A stretch of DNA of 14,394 nt, from assembly GCA_052388025.1 (NCBI GenBank), contig JBQTIP010000054.1, forward strand, positions 1 through 14,394, read 5' to 3'. Shown here piece after piece: positions 7,367 to 13,683 of the stretch (its first letter is position 1; every line of letters starts with the position of its first letter). The notes beneath the pieces were generated by a model that saw only the letters and a list, made by a program, of their open reading frames with translations, did no database searches and was not told where the DNA came from. Source of the stretch: JBQTIP01 sp052388025 (lineage in GTDB: Bacteria; Actinomycetota; UBA4738; HRBIN12). Both the position numbers and the translations under genes were made by a program.

Positions 7367-8140
7367 ATGAGTCTAGCACGGACCCCGAAGCCGGCGGTAC
7401 TCGATCGGGTCGTCGCGATCCTGGATGCGGTCGAGGGCGGGGCGCACACGTTCACCGAACTCGTCCACGCGACGGGATACACGCGCGCGACCACACACCG
7501 GCTGGTCAAGACGCTCGAGGACCATGAGCTCCTCGTGTTCCTAGGCGGCTACGGCTACCGTCTCGGGCCGCGGCTGCTGCGCCTCGCGACGGTCGCCATG
7601 CGGGAGTTCCCTCTGCGTGACCTCGCGCGCCCGGCGCTCGAGTGGCTCGCCGAGGTCACGGGCGAGAGCGCGCAGCTTTACATCCGATCGGGGGACGAGC
7701 GCGTTTGCATCGAAGCCGTGGAATCGCCCAACGAGCTCAGAACGATCGTGCCCGTGGGCGCCACGTTTCCGCTCACCGCTGGCTCCGCCGGGAAGGTGTT
7801 CATGGCCTGGACGGACGAGGCCGATGGGGAGCGCCTGATGGCTTCGGCGGAGCGACTGACGCCCACCACGCCGACCGGCGAGCGGCTCGGGCGGCAGGTC
7901 GACATGGCCCGTCGGCGCGGCTGGGCGGCGAGCACCGGCGAGCGGGAGGCGGGCGTGGGCTCCGTGAGCGCCCCGGTCCTTGGTTCCTACGGCGAGCTGC
8001 TGGCCGTTGTCTCGGTGTCCGGTCCCGAGAGCCGTATGCGCCGCATCAGCGCCGGCCGGCATGCCCCCGCTGTCGTGGCGGCCGCCCGCGACATCGAGCG
8101 AGCCCTCGGACTCGGTCAGTCCCCCGGGCCGTCGGCGTGA
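7367..8140 (+). CDS. ndgR: IclR-family regulator, NdgR/LtbR-like, of leucine biosynthesis
   Basis: A 257-residue IclR-type transcription factor. Residues about 10-58 form the winged helix-turn-helix (FTELVHATGYTRATTHRLVKTLEDHELL). Residues about 83-247 form the effector-binding domain, with VTGESAQLYIRSGDERVCIEAVES, VPVGATFPLTAGSAGKVFMAW and the closing RGWAASTGEREAGVGSVSAPV and VSVSGP. These segments closely resemble actinobacterial NdgR/AreB/LtbR, which regulate leuCD and sit divergent from it, as here. The ATG at 7367 was chosen because it follows operator 2 directly. An in-frame ATG at 7340 would place the operator inside the coding sequence. Its stop overlaps the GTG of the next gene (GTGA), so it heads a four-gene operon. 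The effector (perhaps leucine or a precursor) is inferred from the family. Confidence 0.92.
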   Translation: MSLARTPKPAVLDRVVAILDAVEGGAHTFTELVHATGYTRATTHRLVKTLEDHELLVFLGGYGYRLGPRLLRLATVAMREFPLRDLARPALEWLAEVTGESAQLYIRSGDERVCIEAVESPNELRTIVPVGATFPLTAGSAGKVFMAWTDEADGERLMASAERLTPTTPTGERLGRQVDMARRRGWAASTGEREAGVGSVSAPVLGSYGELLAVVSVSGPESRMRRISAGRHAPAVVAAARDIERALGLGQSPGPSA

Positions 8141-9180
8141 TCGGCCGGTCTCGTGTCTTGATCCCGGGCGGGTACGGCGTCTTCGGCCGGCAGCTCGCTC
8201 GCGAGCTCCTGGCCCACACCGACGCGCGCCTCGTCCTGGCCGGAAGGGACCCCCGGCGGGCCGAGGCTGCGTGCCGTGAGCTCGGCGAGGCGGCCCGGCT
8301 AGAACCGCTGGCGCTGGACCTCGCCGACCCCGACGCGCTGGCGCGGGCGGCCGAGGGGTGCGTGTCCGTCGCCTGCACGGCCGGCCCCTTCCAGGAGCTC
8401 CCGGACGAGCTCCCCCGGGCCGCCGTCGCCGCCGGCGCCCACTGGCTCGACATCAGCGACGACCCAGGTTGGGTGCTCCCGGTGCTGGACGACCAGGGGC
8501 TGCACGCTGCGGCGGTCGAGCGCGGCGTGGCGGTGCTGACGGGCCAGTCGACCGTTCCGGCGGTCTCGGGGGTGCTGGCGCGGTGGTGCCGCGCCCGCCT
8601 GCCGGACGCCGCTCGCGCCCGTGTCACGCTCTTCATCGGCAACCGGAACGAGAAGGGCACCGGCGCGACCGCGAGCGCCCTGATCGGCGGCTTCAGGGAT
8701 CCGGCGTGGGTGGGCCTCCCGTTCGGTCGCCGCCGGGCCTACCGGTTCCAGACGCCGGACGCGGAGCTGTTCCGCAAGGAGCTGGGCCTCGAGGCGGAGT
8801 TCCGGGTGGCGCTGGAGTGGGCCTACCTGGGAAGGAGCTCCGCCGCGCTCGGGCGCCTCACGCCGCTCATCGGCGAGGAAGGGCAGACGCGGCTGGCCCG
8901 CTGGCTCTCGAAGCTATCGAGGCCGTTCGCGCGTTTCGGGAGCGAGATCGGTGTCGTGCAGGTGGAGCTGTGGGACGCGGGCGGGCGCGGGGTGGCGGCG
9001 GCAGCGCTCGCGGGGCAGCGACTGGTGATCCTCCCCTGCGCCCTCGCGCTGGAGGCGCTCTTGGCCGGCGAGCTATCGGCCCGCGGTGTGCTGCGTCCGG
9101 CCGGGTGGCTTCCTCCGGATACGCTTCTCGGCAGGCTCCGCGCTCGCGGCGTCCGCTTGCTGATGAAAGGGGCATCGTGA
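8137..9180 (+). CDS. Saccharopine-dehydrogenase-like NAD(P)-binding protein
   Basis: A 347-residue protein with an N-terminal Rossmann fold. VLIPGGYGVFGRQLARELL (8-25) is the dinucleotide-binding loop and LVLAGRDPRRAEAA (32-45) is the second strand with basic residues suggesting NADP. TAGPFQE (81-87) and GAHWLDISDDPGW (100-112) are typical of the saccharopine dehydrogenase-like superfamily. In that group many members are uncharacterised reductases, not lysine enzymes. The C-terminal half shows no recognisable catalytic motif. The GTG start overlaps the stop of iclR by 4 bp and has no Shine-Dalgarno, so it probably depends on translational coupling. Its own stop overlaps the next gene in the same way. 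The substrate is unknown, and saccharopine itself is unlikely given the missing pathway context. Confidence 0.85.
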   Translation: MIGRSRVLIPGGYGVFGRQLARELLAHTDARLVLAGRDPRRAEAACRELGEAARLEPLALDLADPDALARAAEGCVSVACTAGPFQELPDELPRAAVAAGAHWLDISDDPGWVLPVLDDQGLHAAAVERGVAVLTGQSTVPAVSGVLARWCRARLPDAARARVTLFIGNRNEKGTGATASALIGGFRDPAWVGLPFGRRRAYRFQTPDAELFRKELGLEAEFRVALEWAYLGRSSAALGRLTPLIGEEGQTRLARWLSKLSRPFARFGSEIGVVQVELWDAGGRGVAAAALAGQRLVILPCALALEALLAGELSARGVLRPAGWLPPDTLLGRLRARGVRLLMKGAS

Positions 9181-10022
9181 AGGCACCCACCGTCCGGCCG
9201 CTTACCGTCGGCATGCGCCGGCTCCTGTACGTCGCGAGCGGGCTGGTGGCCCTCGCCGCGTTCCAGCTGTTCGTCCTGACCGACCAGACCGGCGAGTACT
9301 TCTCGTGGACGATCGAGCCCCGCCTCACGGCCGCCTTCCTTGGCGCCGGCTACCTCGCCAGCGTGTTCTTCGAGGGCCTCGGCGCCCGCGCGCGTGACCT
9401 CGCCGACGCGCGGATCACGGTGCCGGCGGTGCTGACCTTCACCGTGCTGACCGAGATCGCGACCCTCCTGCACCTCGACAAGTTTCACTTCGGGGAGCCG
9501 TTCATCTGGGCGGGGGCCGCGGCCTGGGTCTGGATCTTGATCTACACGTGCGTGCCGATCGCGTTGATCGTCCTGCTGATCGGTCAGCTCCGGACGCCGG
9601 GTGTCGACCCACCGCGCACCGCCCCGATCCCGTCCGTGGCCGTCTGGGTCCTCCGCGTCCAGTCGGCGATCCTCCTCATCTTCGGCGCCGTCCTGTTCCT
9701 CGCCCCCGAGCGGGCGGGTGCCTTCTGGCCGTGGGCGCTCACGCCGCTCACCGGGCAGGCCGTGGGCGCCTGGCTCCTGGGCGTGGGAGTTGGCGCGATG
9801 CACGCGAGCATCGAGGCGGACCTGGTGCGGATCCGCCCTGGGCTGGTGGCCTTTGCGATCCTGGGGGCGTTCGAGCTGATCGCCCTCGCCCGGTACTCGG
9901 CCGACGTCGACTGGAGCAAGCCGAGCGCTTGGTACTACCTCGCGTTCCTGGTGAGCATCCTGGCCGCCGGCGTGCTCGGGCTCCTCGCGCTCGCGAGGGT
10001 TCGCGGGACGTCCAGCCCATGA
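9177..10022 (+). CDS. Uncharacterised 8-TM membrane protein with internal duplication
   Basis: A 281-residue hydrophobic protein with about eight membrane segments, near residues 14-33, 47-66, 82-100, 112-137, 153-176, 187-209, 221-239 and 250-273. The two halves resemble each other. FxWxxEPRLTAAFLGAGYL (42-60) matches FWPWALTPLTGQAVGAWLL (183-201), and each is followed by a glutamate-bearing helix (Glu93, Glu233) and a Trp/Tyr-rich final helix. No transporter or enzyme motif is recognised. The start is a GTG overlapping the previous stop by 4 bp, with AAAGGGG just upstream as Shine-Dalgarno. Its stop overlaps the ATG of the next gene (ATGA). The function is not known; the operon suggests it works with its two soluble neighbours. 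Confidence 0.85.
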   Translation: MKAPTVRPLTVGMRRLLYVASGLVALAAFQLFVLTDQTGEYFSWTIEPRLTAAFLGAGYLASVFFEGLGARARDLADARITVPAVLTFTVLTEIATLLHLDKFHFGEPFIWAGAAAWVWILIYTCVPIALIVLLIGQLRTPGVDPPRTAPIPSVAVWVLRVQSAILLIFGAVLFLAPERAGAFWPWALTPLTGQAVGAWLLGVGVGAMHASIEADLVRIRPGLVAFAILGAFELIALARYSADVDWSKPSAWYYLAFLVSILAAGVLGLLALARVRGTSSP

Positions 10023-11776
10023 GCACGATCGACGACGTCATCGCCCGGTTCCGCGCGAGCTCCGAGCCGCTCGTGGAGGCGAACGACGAGAAGCGCCACT
10101 TCCACGCCGTCTACATGCGGAACACCATCGCCGTGAGGGACGACCTCGAGCGCGGGGGGTTCCTGGATCCCGAGTGGGTCGAGCGCTGGGACGTCGTCTT
10201 CGCCGGGCTCTACCTGGACGCGCTGGACGCGTGGACCCGCGGGGAGAGGCCGCCCGGCCCGTGGCAGGCGGCCTTCGAAGCCGCGAGGGACCCGGACATC
10301 TCGCCGCTCCACCACGTCCTCGTCGGGCTCAACGCGCACCTCAACTACGACCTGCCGCAGGCGCTCCTGGCCGTGGTGAGCGACGAGGAGCTGCAGAACC
10401 GCGGGCTCGTCCGCGAACGGTTCCGGGACTTCAAGCACATCGACGACATCGTCGTTCGCCGGGTGAAGGAAGAGGATCTGGAGCTCCGCGAGGTCGAGGA
10501 GCCGGGGGACCGGACGCTCGTCGACCGGATGCTGACGCCGTTCAACCGGATGGCGTCGAAGCGCTTCCTGAAGGAGGCGCGGCGGAAGGTGTGGCACAAC
10601 GCCCTCGAGCTGGCGAAGGCGCGGCGGCTCGGGCCCGATCAGTACGCCGCCCGGCTGAAGCAGCTCGAGCGACTCTCCAGGGCCAAGGTGGAGGACCTCC
10701 TCCGCCCGGGGAAGGTCCTGCTGCGGCTCGCGGTGACCGGGTACGGCGTCGTGCTGCCGCCGCCTTCCGTCGCCGCGCTCGGGAACCCGAACGGCTGGCC
10801 GGACGAGCTACTGGCCGTGTTCGACCGATTCCTCACGGTCGAGTACGCGACCGTCGATCGCAAGGGCACGCCGGTCACCTACCCCCTCACGCCCTACGTC
10901 GGAGAGGACGGGCGGACCCTCGACGTGTCCTCCGGCCTGACCAGCCCGGCCAAGGCCGAGCGGGCGCGACGGAACCCGAAAGTCTGCCTCCTTTACTCGA
11001 ACGCGACCGGCTCGGGCTTGGAGGACCCGCCCGTGATGCTGGTCTACGGGATGGCGGCCGTCCGTGACCGGGACCTCCAGGCGAACACCGACCGGTACGT
11101 GCGCGCTTCACTCGCGAAGATGCCCGCACCGTGGAAGCGAACCCCCCGTTGGACGATGCGCCGGCTGGACTGGTACTGGAGCCGGATCTGGATCCAGGTG
11201 ATGCCCCTGCGGATCCTGTGGTGGCCGGGGGGACGGCTGGACGAGCCGCCTCGCGAGTGGAGGGCTCCGGAGGGGACGGAGTTGCTCGCCTCCGACCCGA
11301 AGCCGATGGGGCCGCAGCCGCCTCCGTGGCGCGTGCCCGAGGCCGACTGGCGGGAGCGCGCGGGCCGGGTCGGGCGAGACTTCGCACCGCCGGTGCTCAC
11401 AGTCGTCGACGGCGAGGGCTTCCCGGTCCCGCTCCGGACGTCGGCCTGCCGGTTCACGGGCGGGGAGTTCCGGCTGGAGGTCCCGGCGGGGCGCCCCGCC
11501 GACCCGAGCGGACCCGCGTGCCTGACGTTTGAGTACCACGAGCCCGACTTCAACGGGTACGAGAACGCCGTCTTCGTCGGCCGGGCCGTCTCGGATGGTG
11601 ACGAGGTGGTCTTCGGCGTGGAGCGGGCCCTCCCCGACATCAGCCTCGCGGGCTCGAAGCTCGAGCGGGTGAGGCGGTTTGCGTCTTCCCAGCGGCTCGT
11701 GAAGCCGAGGGTCCGCACCGAGGCCGCCCGCCGCGGCCAGCGCCCGCCCGTGATCCGCATCCCCCGGGACTGGTGA
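10019..11776 (+). CDS. DUF5995 / pyridoxamine-phosphate-oxidase-like split-barrel fusion protein
   Basis: A 585-residue soluble, multidomain protein. Residues about 1-235 look like DUF5995: IDDVIARF at the start, VERWDVVFAGLYLDALDAW (54-72) and HHVLVGLNAHLNYDL (98-112). Residues about 263-400 resemble an FMN/F420-binding split barrel of the pyridoxamine 5'-phosphate oxidase-like group (FLTVEYATVDRKGTPVTYPL, VSSGLTSPAKAERARRNPKVCLLY), ending in a Trp-rich stretch (372-403). Residues about 450-560 look like a second, degenerate barrel (PVLTVVDGEGFPVPLRTS, NAVFVGRAV). I recognise each part separately but not the fusion. The ATG overlaps the membrane-protein stop by 4 bp. It ends the operon, and the next gene has its own promoter. 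A redox or cofactor-dependent role is only suggested by the barrel. Confidence 0.85.
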   Translation: MSTIDDVIARFRASSEPLVEANDEKRHFHAVYMRNTIAVRDDLERGGFLDPEWVERWDVVFAGLYLDALDAWTRGERPPGPWQAAFEAARDPDISPLHHVLVGLNAHLNYDLPQALLAVVSDEELQNRGLVRERFRDFKHIDDIVVRRVKEEDLELREVEEPGDRTLVDRMLTPFNRMASKRFLKEARRKVWHNALELAKARRLGPDQYAARLKQLERLSRAKVEDLLRPGKVLLRLAVTGYGVVLPPPSVAALGNPNGWPDELLAVFDRFLTVEYATVDRKGTPVTYPLTPYVGEDGRTLDVSSGLTSPAKAERARRNPKVCLLYSNATGSGLEDPPVMLVYGMAAVRDRDLQANTDRYVRASLAKMPAPWKRTPRWTMRRLDWYWSRIWIQVMPLRILWWPGGRLDEPPREWRAPEGTELLASDPKPMGPQPPPWRVPEADWRERAGRVGRDFAPPVLTVVDGEGFPVPLRTSACRFTGGEFRLEVPAGRPADPSGPACLTFEYHEPDFNGYENAVFVGRAVSDGDEVVFGVERALPDISLAGSKLERVRRFASSQRLVKPRVRTEAARRGQRPPVIRIPRDW

Positions 11777-11805
11777 GGGCCGGACCGAGCTGTTGCGAGT
11801 AGGCC

Positions 11806-11835
11806 TTGACAGAAGTCCCATTCCCGAGATAGGAA
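11806..11835 (+). promoter_or_regulatory. Strong promoter of the carbonic anhydrase leader
   Basis: A perfect -35 TTGACA (11806-11811) is followed after 18 bp by TAGGAA (11830-11835). Transcription should begin around 11842-11846, at or just before the ATG of the small leader ORF. It lies 30 bp past the end of the upstream operon, where no convincing terminator is visible. Confidence 0.7.
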
Positions 11836-11836
11836 T
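11820..11836. promoter_or_regulatory. Inverted repeat over the -10 region, possible operator
   Basis: ATTCC and GGAAT form perfect 5-bp arms around a 7-bp centre, running from the promoter spacer through the -10. The position suits a repressor site. The arms are short, and no regulator family can be assigned. Confidence 0.35.
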
Positions 11837-11845
11837 TACCGCGAC

Positions 11846-11929
11846 ATGATCCGGACACGGTGCGCCGGGCTCGTTGGGGCCATGATCCCCGCCCGCCTCT
11901 GCTGTACCGACGACGACGTCCCCGGTTAG
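11846..11929 (+). CDS. Leader peptide ORF with tandem cysteine codons
   Basis: A 27-codon ORF starting MIRTRCAGLVGAM and carrying Arg-Leu-Cys-Cys at residues 17-20, with Cys codons TGC TGT at 11900-11905 and a further Cys6. It ends with TAG at 11927-11929. It has no Shine-Dalgarno, but begins within a few bases of the predicted transcription start, so it would be read as a leaderless message. Leaderless short ORFs with consecutive Cys codons are known in mycobacteria as cysteine-sensing attenuators ahead of sulfur genes. Its place here, between a strong promoter and a terminator hairpin before a carbonic anhydrase gene, fits that role. It probably acts through its translation, not as a peptide. 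Whether it is translated is inferred. Confidence 0.6.
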   Translation: MIRTRCAGLVGAMIPARLCCTDDDVPG

Positions 11930-11964
11930 CGGTCCCGTCCACCTGCGCACGTACAAGGGGCCGC
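11929..11964 (+). promoter_or_regulatory. Antiterminator stem competing with the terminator
   Basis: GCGGTCCC (11929-11936) can pair with GGGGCCGC (11957-11964) over eight consecutive pairs, one of them G-U, with a 20-nt loop. The second strand is the same one used as the 5' arm of the terminator, so the two structures exclude each other. The first strand begins on the last base of the leader stop codon. A ribosome terminating there would cover it, while one stalled at the Cys codons would leave it free. Confidence 0.5.
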
Positions 11965-11978
11965 GTCCGCGGCCCCTT
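11955..11978 (+). terminator. Terminator-like hairpin in the carbonic anhydrase leader
   Basis: AAGGGGCCGC and GCGGCCCCTT make a perfect 10-bp, very GC-rich stem around a GTCC loop. A tail of CGGTTTCCC follows, so the U-tract is poor, as is common in high-GC actinobacteria. It lies inside the leader, 26 bases before the ribosome binding site, and so acts either as an attenuator or as the end of a small RNA from 11806. Confidence 0.65.
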
Positions 11979-12003
11979 CGGTTTCCCGAACGAACCAACC
12001 ACT

Positions 12004-12008
12004 GGAGG
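12004..12008 (+). promoter_or_regulatory. Ribosome binding site of the carbonic anhydrase gene
   Basis: GGAGG with an 8-base spacer to the ATG at 12017. It sits in the short inverted repeat TGGAGGTCTCCA (12003-12014), which could weakly mask it. Confidence 0.75.
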
Positions 12009-12016
12009 TCTCCAAC

Positions 12017-12511
12017 ATGTCTGTCACAGAGGAAGTGCTGCAGGCAAACAAGGAGTTCGCAGAGGAGTTCGACAAGGGTGATCTGCCCATGCCGCCGGCG
12101 AGGCGCCTCGCCGTTCTCGCCTGCATGGACGCTCGGCTGCACCCCGAGAGGTTCCTCGGGCTCGAGATCGGCGACGCCCACGTGATCCGGAACGCGGGCG
12201 GCCGCGCATCGGACGACGCGATCCGCTCGCTGATCATCTCCTCGAACCTGCTCGGGACGAACGAGTACGTCGTCATCCACCACACCGACTGCGGGATGCT
12301 CACGTTCACGAACGACGACCTGCGGTCGAAGCTCGCCGAGCGGTACGGGGCCGACGCGTCCGGCGTGGACTTCCTGCCGTTCGGCGACCTCGAGGAGAGC
12401 GTCCGCGAGGACGTCCGCCGCATCCGAGGGTCATCGTTCATCCCGGGGGACATCTCGGTGTCCGGCTACGTCTACGACGTCCGCACGGGCCGCCTCAACC
12501 CGGTGATCTGA
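12017..12511 (+). CDS. Beta-carbonic anhydrase, Rv1284-like
   Basis: A 164-residue cytoplasmic zinc enzyme of the small beta-carbonic anhydrase class, interconverting CO2 and bicarbonate. The zinc and active-site residues are in place: Cys36-Met-Asp38-Ala-Arg40, and His89 and Cys92 in VIHHTDCGM. IRNAGGRASDDAIRSL is the typical following helix. The order and spacing match mycobacterial Rv1284 (CanA), which lies next to the sulfate-activation genes cysDN in Mycobacterium tuberculosis. No sulfur gene follows here: the gene is monocistronic and its last 17 bp overlap the convergent ligase gene. Expression appears to be controlled by the upstream leader with its Cys-Cys ORF and terminator. The ATG at 12017 has a strong Shine-Dalgarno. 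Confidence 0.95.
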   Translation: MSVTEEVLQANKEFAEEFDKGDLPMPPARRLAVLACMDARLHPERFLGLEIGDAHVIRNAGGRASDDAIRSLIISSNLLGTNEYVVIHHTDCGMLTFTNDDLRSKLAERYGADASGVDFLPFGDLEESVREDVRRIRGSSFIPGDISVSGYVYDVRTGRLNPVI

Positions 12512-13547
12512 AGGCGGGATCGACGGGCGGCCCGAGCTGATCGAACGTGCAGTCGCGCGGCCGGCGGTCCGGCCGCCAGCGGACGAAGCCGGTCGCGTGG
12601 CGGAACCGCTCGCCTTGGAGGTGGTCGTACGTGACCTCGCACACGAGGCGCGGCTCTATCGACACGTAGGCCGGGTCGCGCCCGCCGGTCCAGCGGCTAG
12701 GCCCGCCCGGCGTCCGCCCGGGCCCGAAGCTCTCGCCGCCCTCGAGGGGGCGGAGCTCCTCGAGCACCGCCCGACGCTCGCGGGTGTTGAACGCCGACGT
12801 GTGCCCGACGTAGTGCAGGACGCCTCCGTCGTCGTAGAGCCCGAGCAGCAGCGATCCGACCCCGTCGCCGGACTTCGCCAGCCGGTATCCGCCTACGACG
12901 CACTCGGCCGTTCGCCGGTGCTTCACCTTCACCATCACGCGCTGCCCGGGGATGTAGGGTTGGTCGGCGCGCTTGGCGATCACGCCGTCCAGCCCGATCC
13001 GCTCGAGGCGCTCGAACCAGCCCTCGGCTTCGTCGGCGTCGTCGGTCTGCGGAGTGAGGAGTACGGTCGTCCGCCCGGAGGGCAGACGCTCGGTTGCCTT
13101 CAGCCCGAGCGCCTCGACGAGCCTGGTCCGGCGCTCGGCGAGGGGCCGACTGCGAAGGTCCTCCCCGCCCTCAGCGAGGAGGTCGAACGCGACGAAGCTC
13201 GCCGGGATCTCGGCCGAGAGCTTCCGGACGCGCGACTCCGCCGGGTGGATCCGCAGTTGTAGGGAGTCGAAGTCCAGGCCCTCGGGCCCCGCGACGATCA
13301 CCTCGCCGTCGACGACACAGCCGGCCGGCAGCGCGTCGCGCAGCGCGGGCGCCAGCTCGGGGAAGTACCGCTCGAGCGGGCGGGAGTCGCGGCTCTGGAT
13401 GTGGACGCGATCGCCGTCTCGGAACACGATGGCGCGGAACCCGTCCCACTTCGGCTCGTACAGCCAGCCGTCCCCGCGCGGGATCTCGCGCTCGAGCTTC
13501 GCGAGCATCGGCGGGACCGGCGGCCCGAACGGCAGCGTCACCTCCAC
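12495..13547 (-). CDS. ligC: ATP-dependent DNA ligase, LigC type
   Basis: A 350-residue ATP-dependent DNA ligase with only the adenylation and OB-fold domains, close in layout to mycobacterial LigC (about 358 aa). Motif I is YEPKWDGFR with the AMP-accepting Lys33. VVDGEVIV (78-85), motif III FVAFDLLA (118-125), motif IV LDGVIAK (186-192) and motif V VKVKH (206-210) follow. The C-terminal OB part holds RFRHATGFVRWRPDRRPRDC. LigC enzymes act in backup repair and excision repair, usually outside the Ku/LigD module, which is absent here. The GTG at 13547 was chosen because homologues start a few residues before PVPPMLAK. The GTG at 13541 is an alternative. No clear Shine-Dalgarno precedes it. Confidence 0.95.
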   Translation of the reverse strand: MEVTLPFGPPVPPMLAKLEREIPRGDGWLYEPKWDGFRAIVFRDGDRVHIQSRDSRPLERYFPELAPALRDALPAGCVVDGEVIVAGPEGLDFDSLQLRIHPAESRVRKLSAEIPASFVAFDLLAEGGEDLRSRPLAERRTRLVEALGLKATERLPSGRTTVLLTPQTDDADEAEGWFERLERIGLDGVIAKRADQPYIPGQRVMVKVKHRRTAECVVGGYRLAKSGDGVGSLLLGLYDDGGVLHYVGHTSAFNTRERRAVLEELRPLEGGESFGPGRTPGGPSRWTGGRDPAYVSIEPRLVCEVTYDHLQGERFRHATGFVRWRPDRRPRDCTFDQLGPPVDPAFRSPG

Positions 13548-13577
13548 ATCATGCCGCGGGGGACCCCTGCGTGAGGT

Positions 13578-13589
13578 GGTGCCAGCACC
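13578..13589. promoter_or_regulatory. Palindrome 1 between ligC and the ABC gene
   Basis: GGTGCCAGCACC has 5-bp perfect arms and a 2-bp centre. The same arms occur again 45 bp further on, which makes an operator pair plausible in this divergent region. Confidence 0.45.
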
Positions 13590-13622
13590 CCTGGATTTGG
13601 GGCGGCTGGGGCGCCGGATTGT

Positions 13623-13634
13623 GGTGCGGGCACC
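13623..13634. promoter_or_regulatory. Palindrome 2 between ligC and the ABC gene
   Basis: GGTGCGGGCACC repeats the arms of palindrome 1 with a different 2-bp centre. It lies about 40 bp before the likely transcription start of the ABC gene, for which TACCGT (13658-13663) is a weak -10 candidate. Confidence 0.45.
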
Positions 13635-13658
13635 GGGCCGCGTCGGCGCCCGCCCGGT
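13632..13658 (+). repeat. Hairpin upstream of the ABC gene
   Basis: ACCGGGC and GCCCGGT form a perfect 7-bp stem with a 13-nt loop. It partly overlaps palindrome 2 and ends 15 bases before the Shine-Dalgarno. It could be a regulatory structure or simply a product of the high GC content. Confidence 0.3.
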
Positions 13659-13683
13659 ACCGTGAAGAGACGGGAGGACGCGA

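Noticed and set aside
11876..11976. Second alternative pairing GGGGCC (11876-11881) with GGCCCC (11971-11976) in the leader
   Set aside because: Only six pairs over a long distance, and it competes poorly with the local hairpins. The 11929-11964 stem is a better antiterminator.
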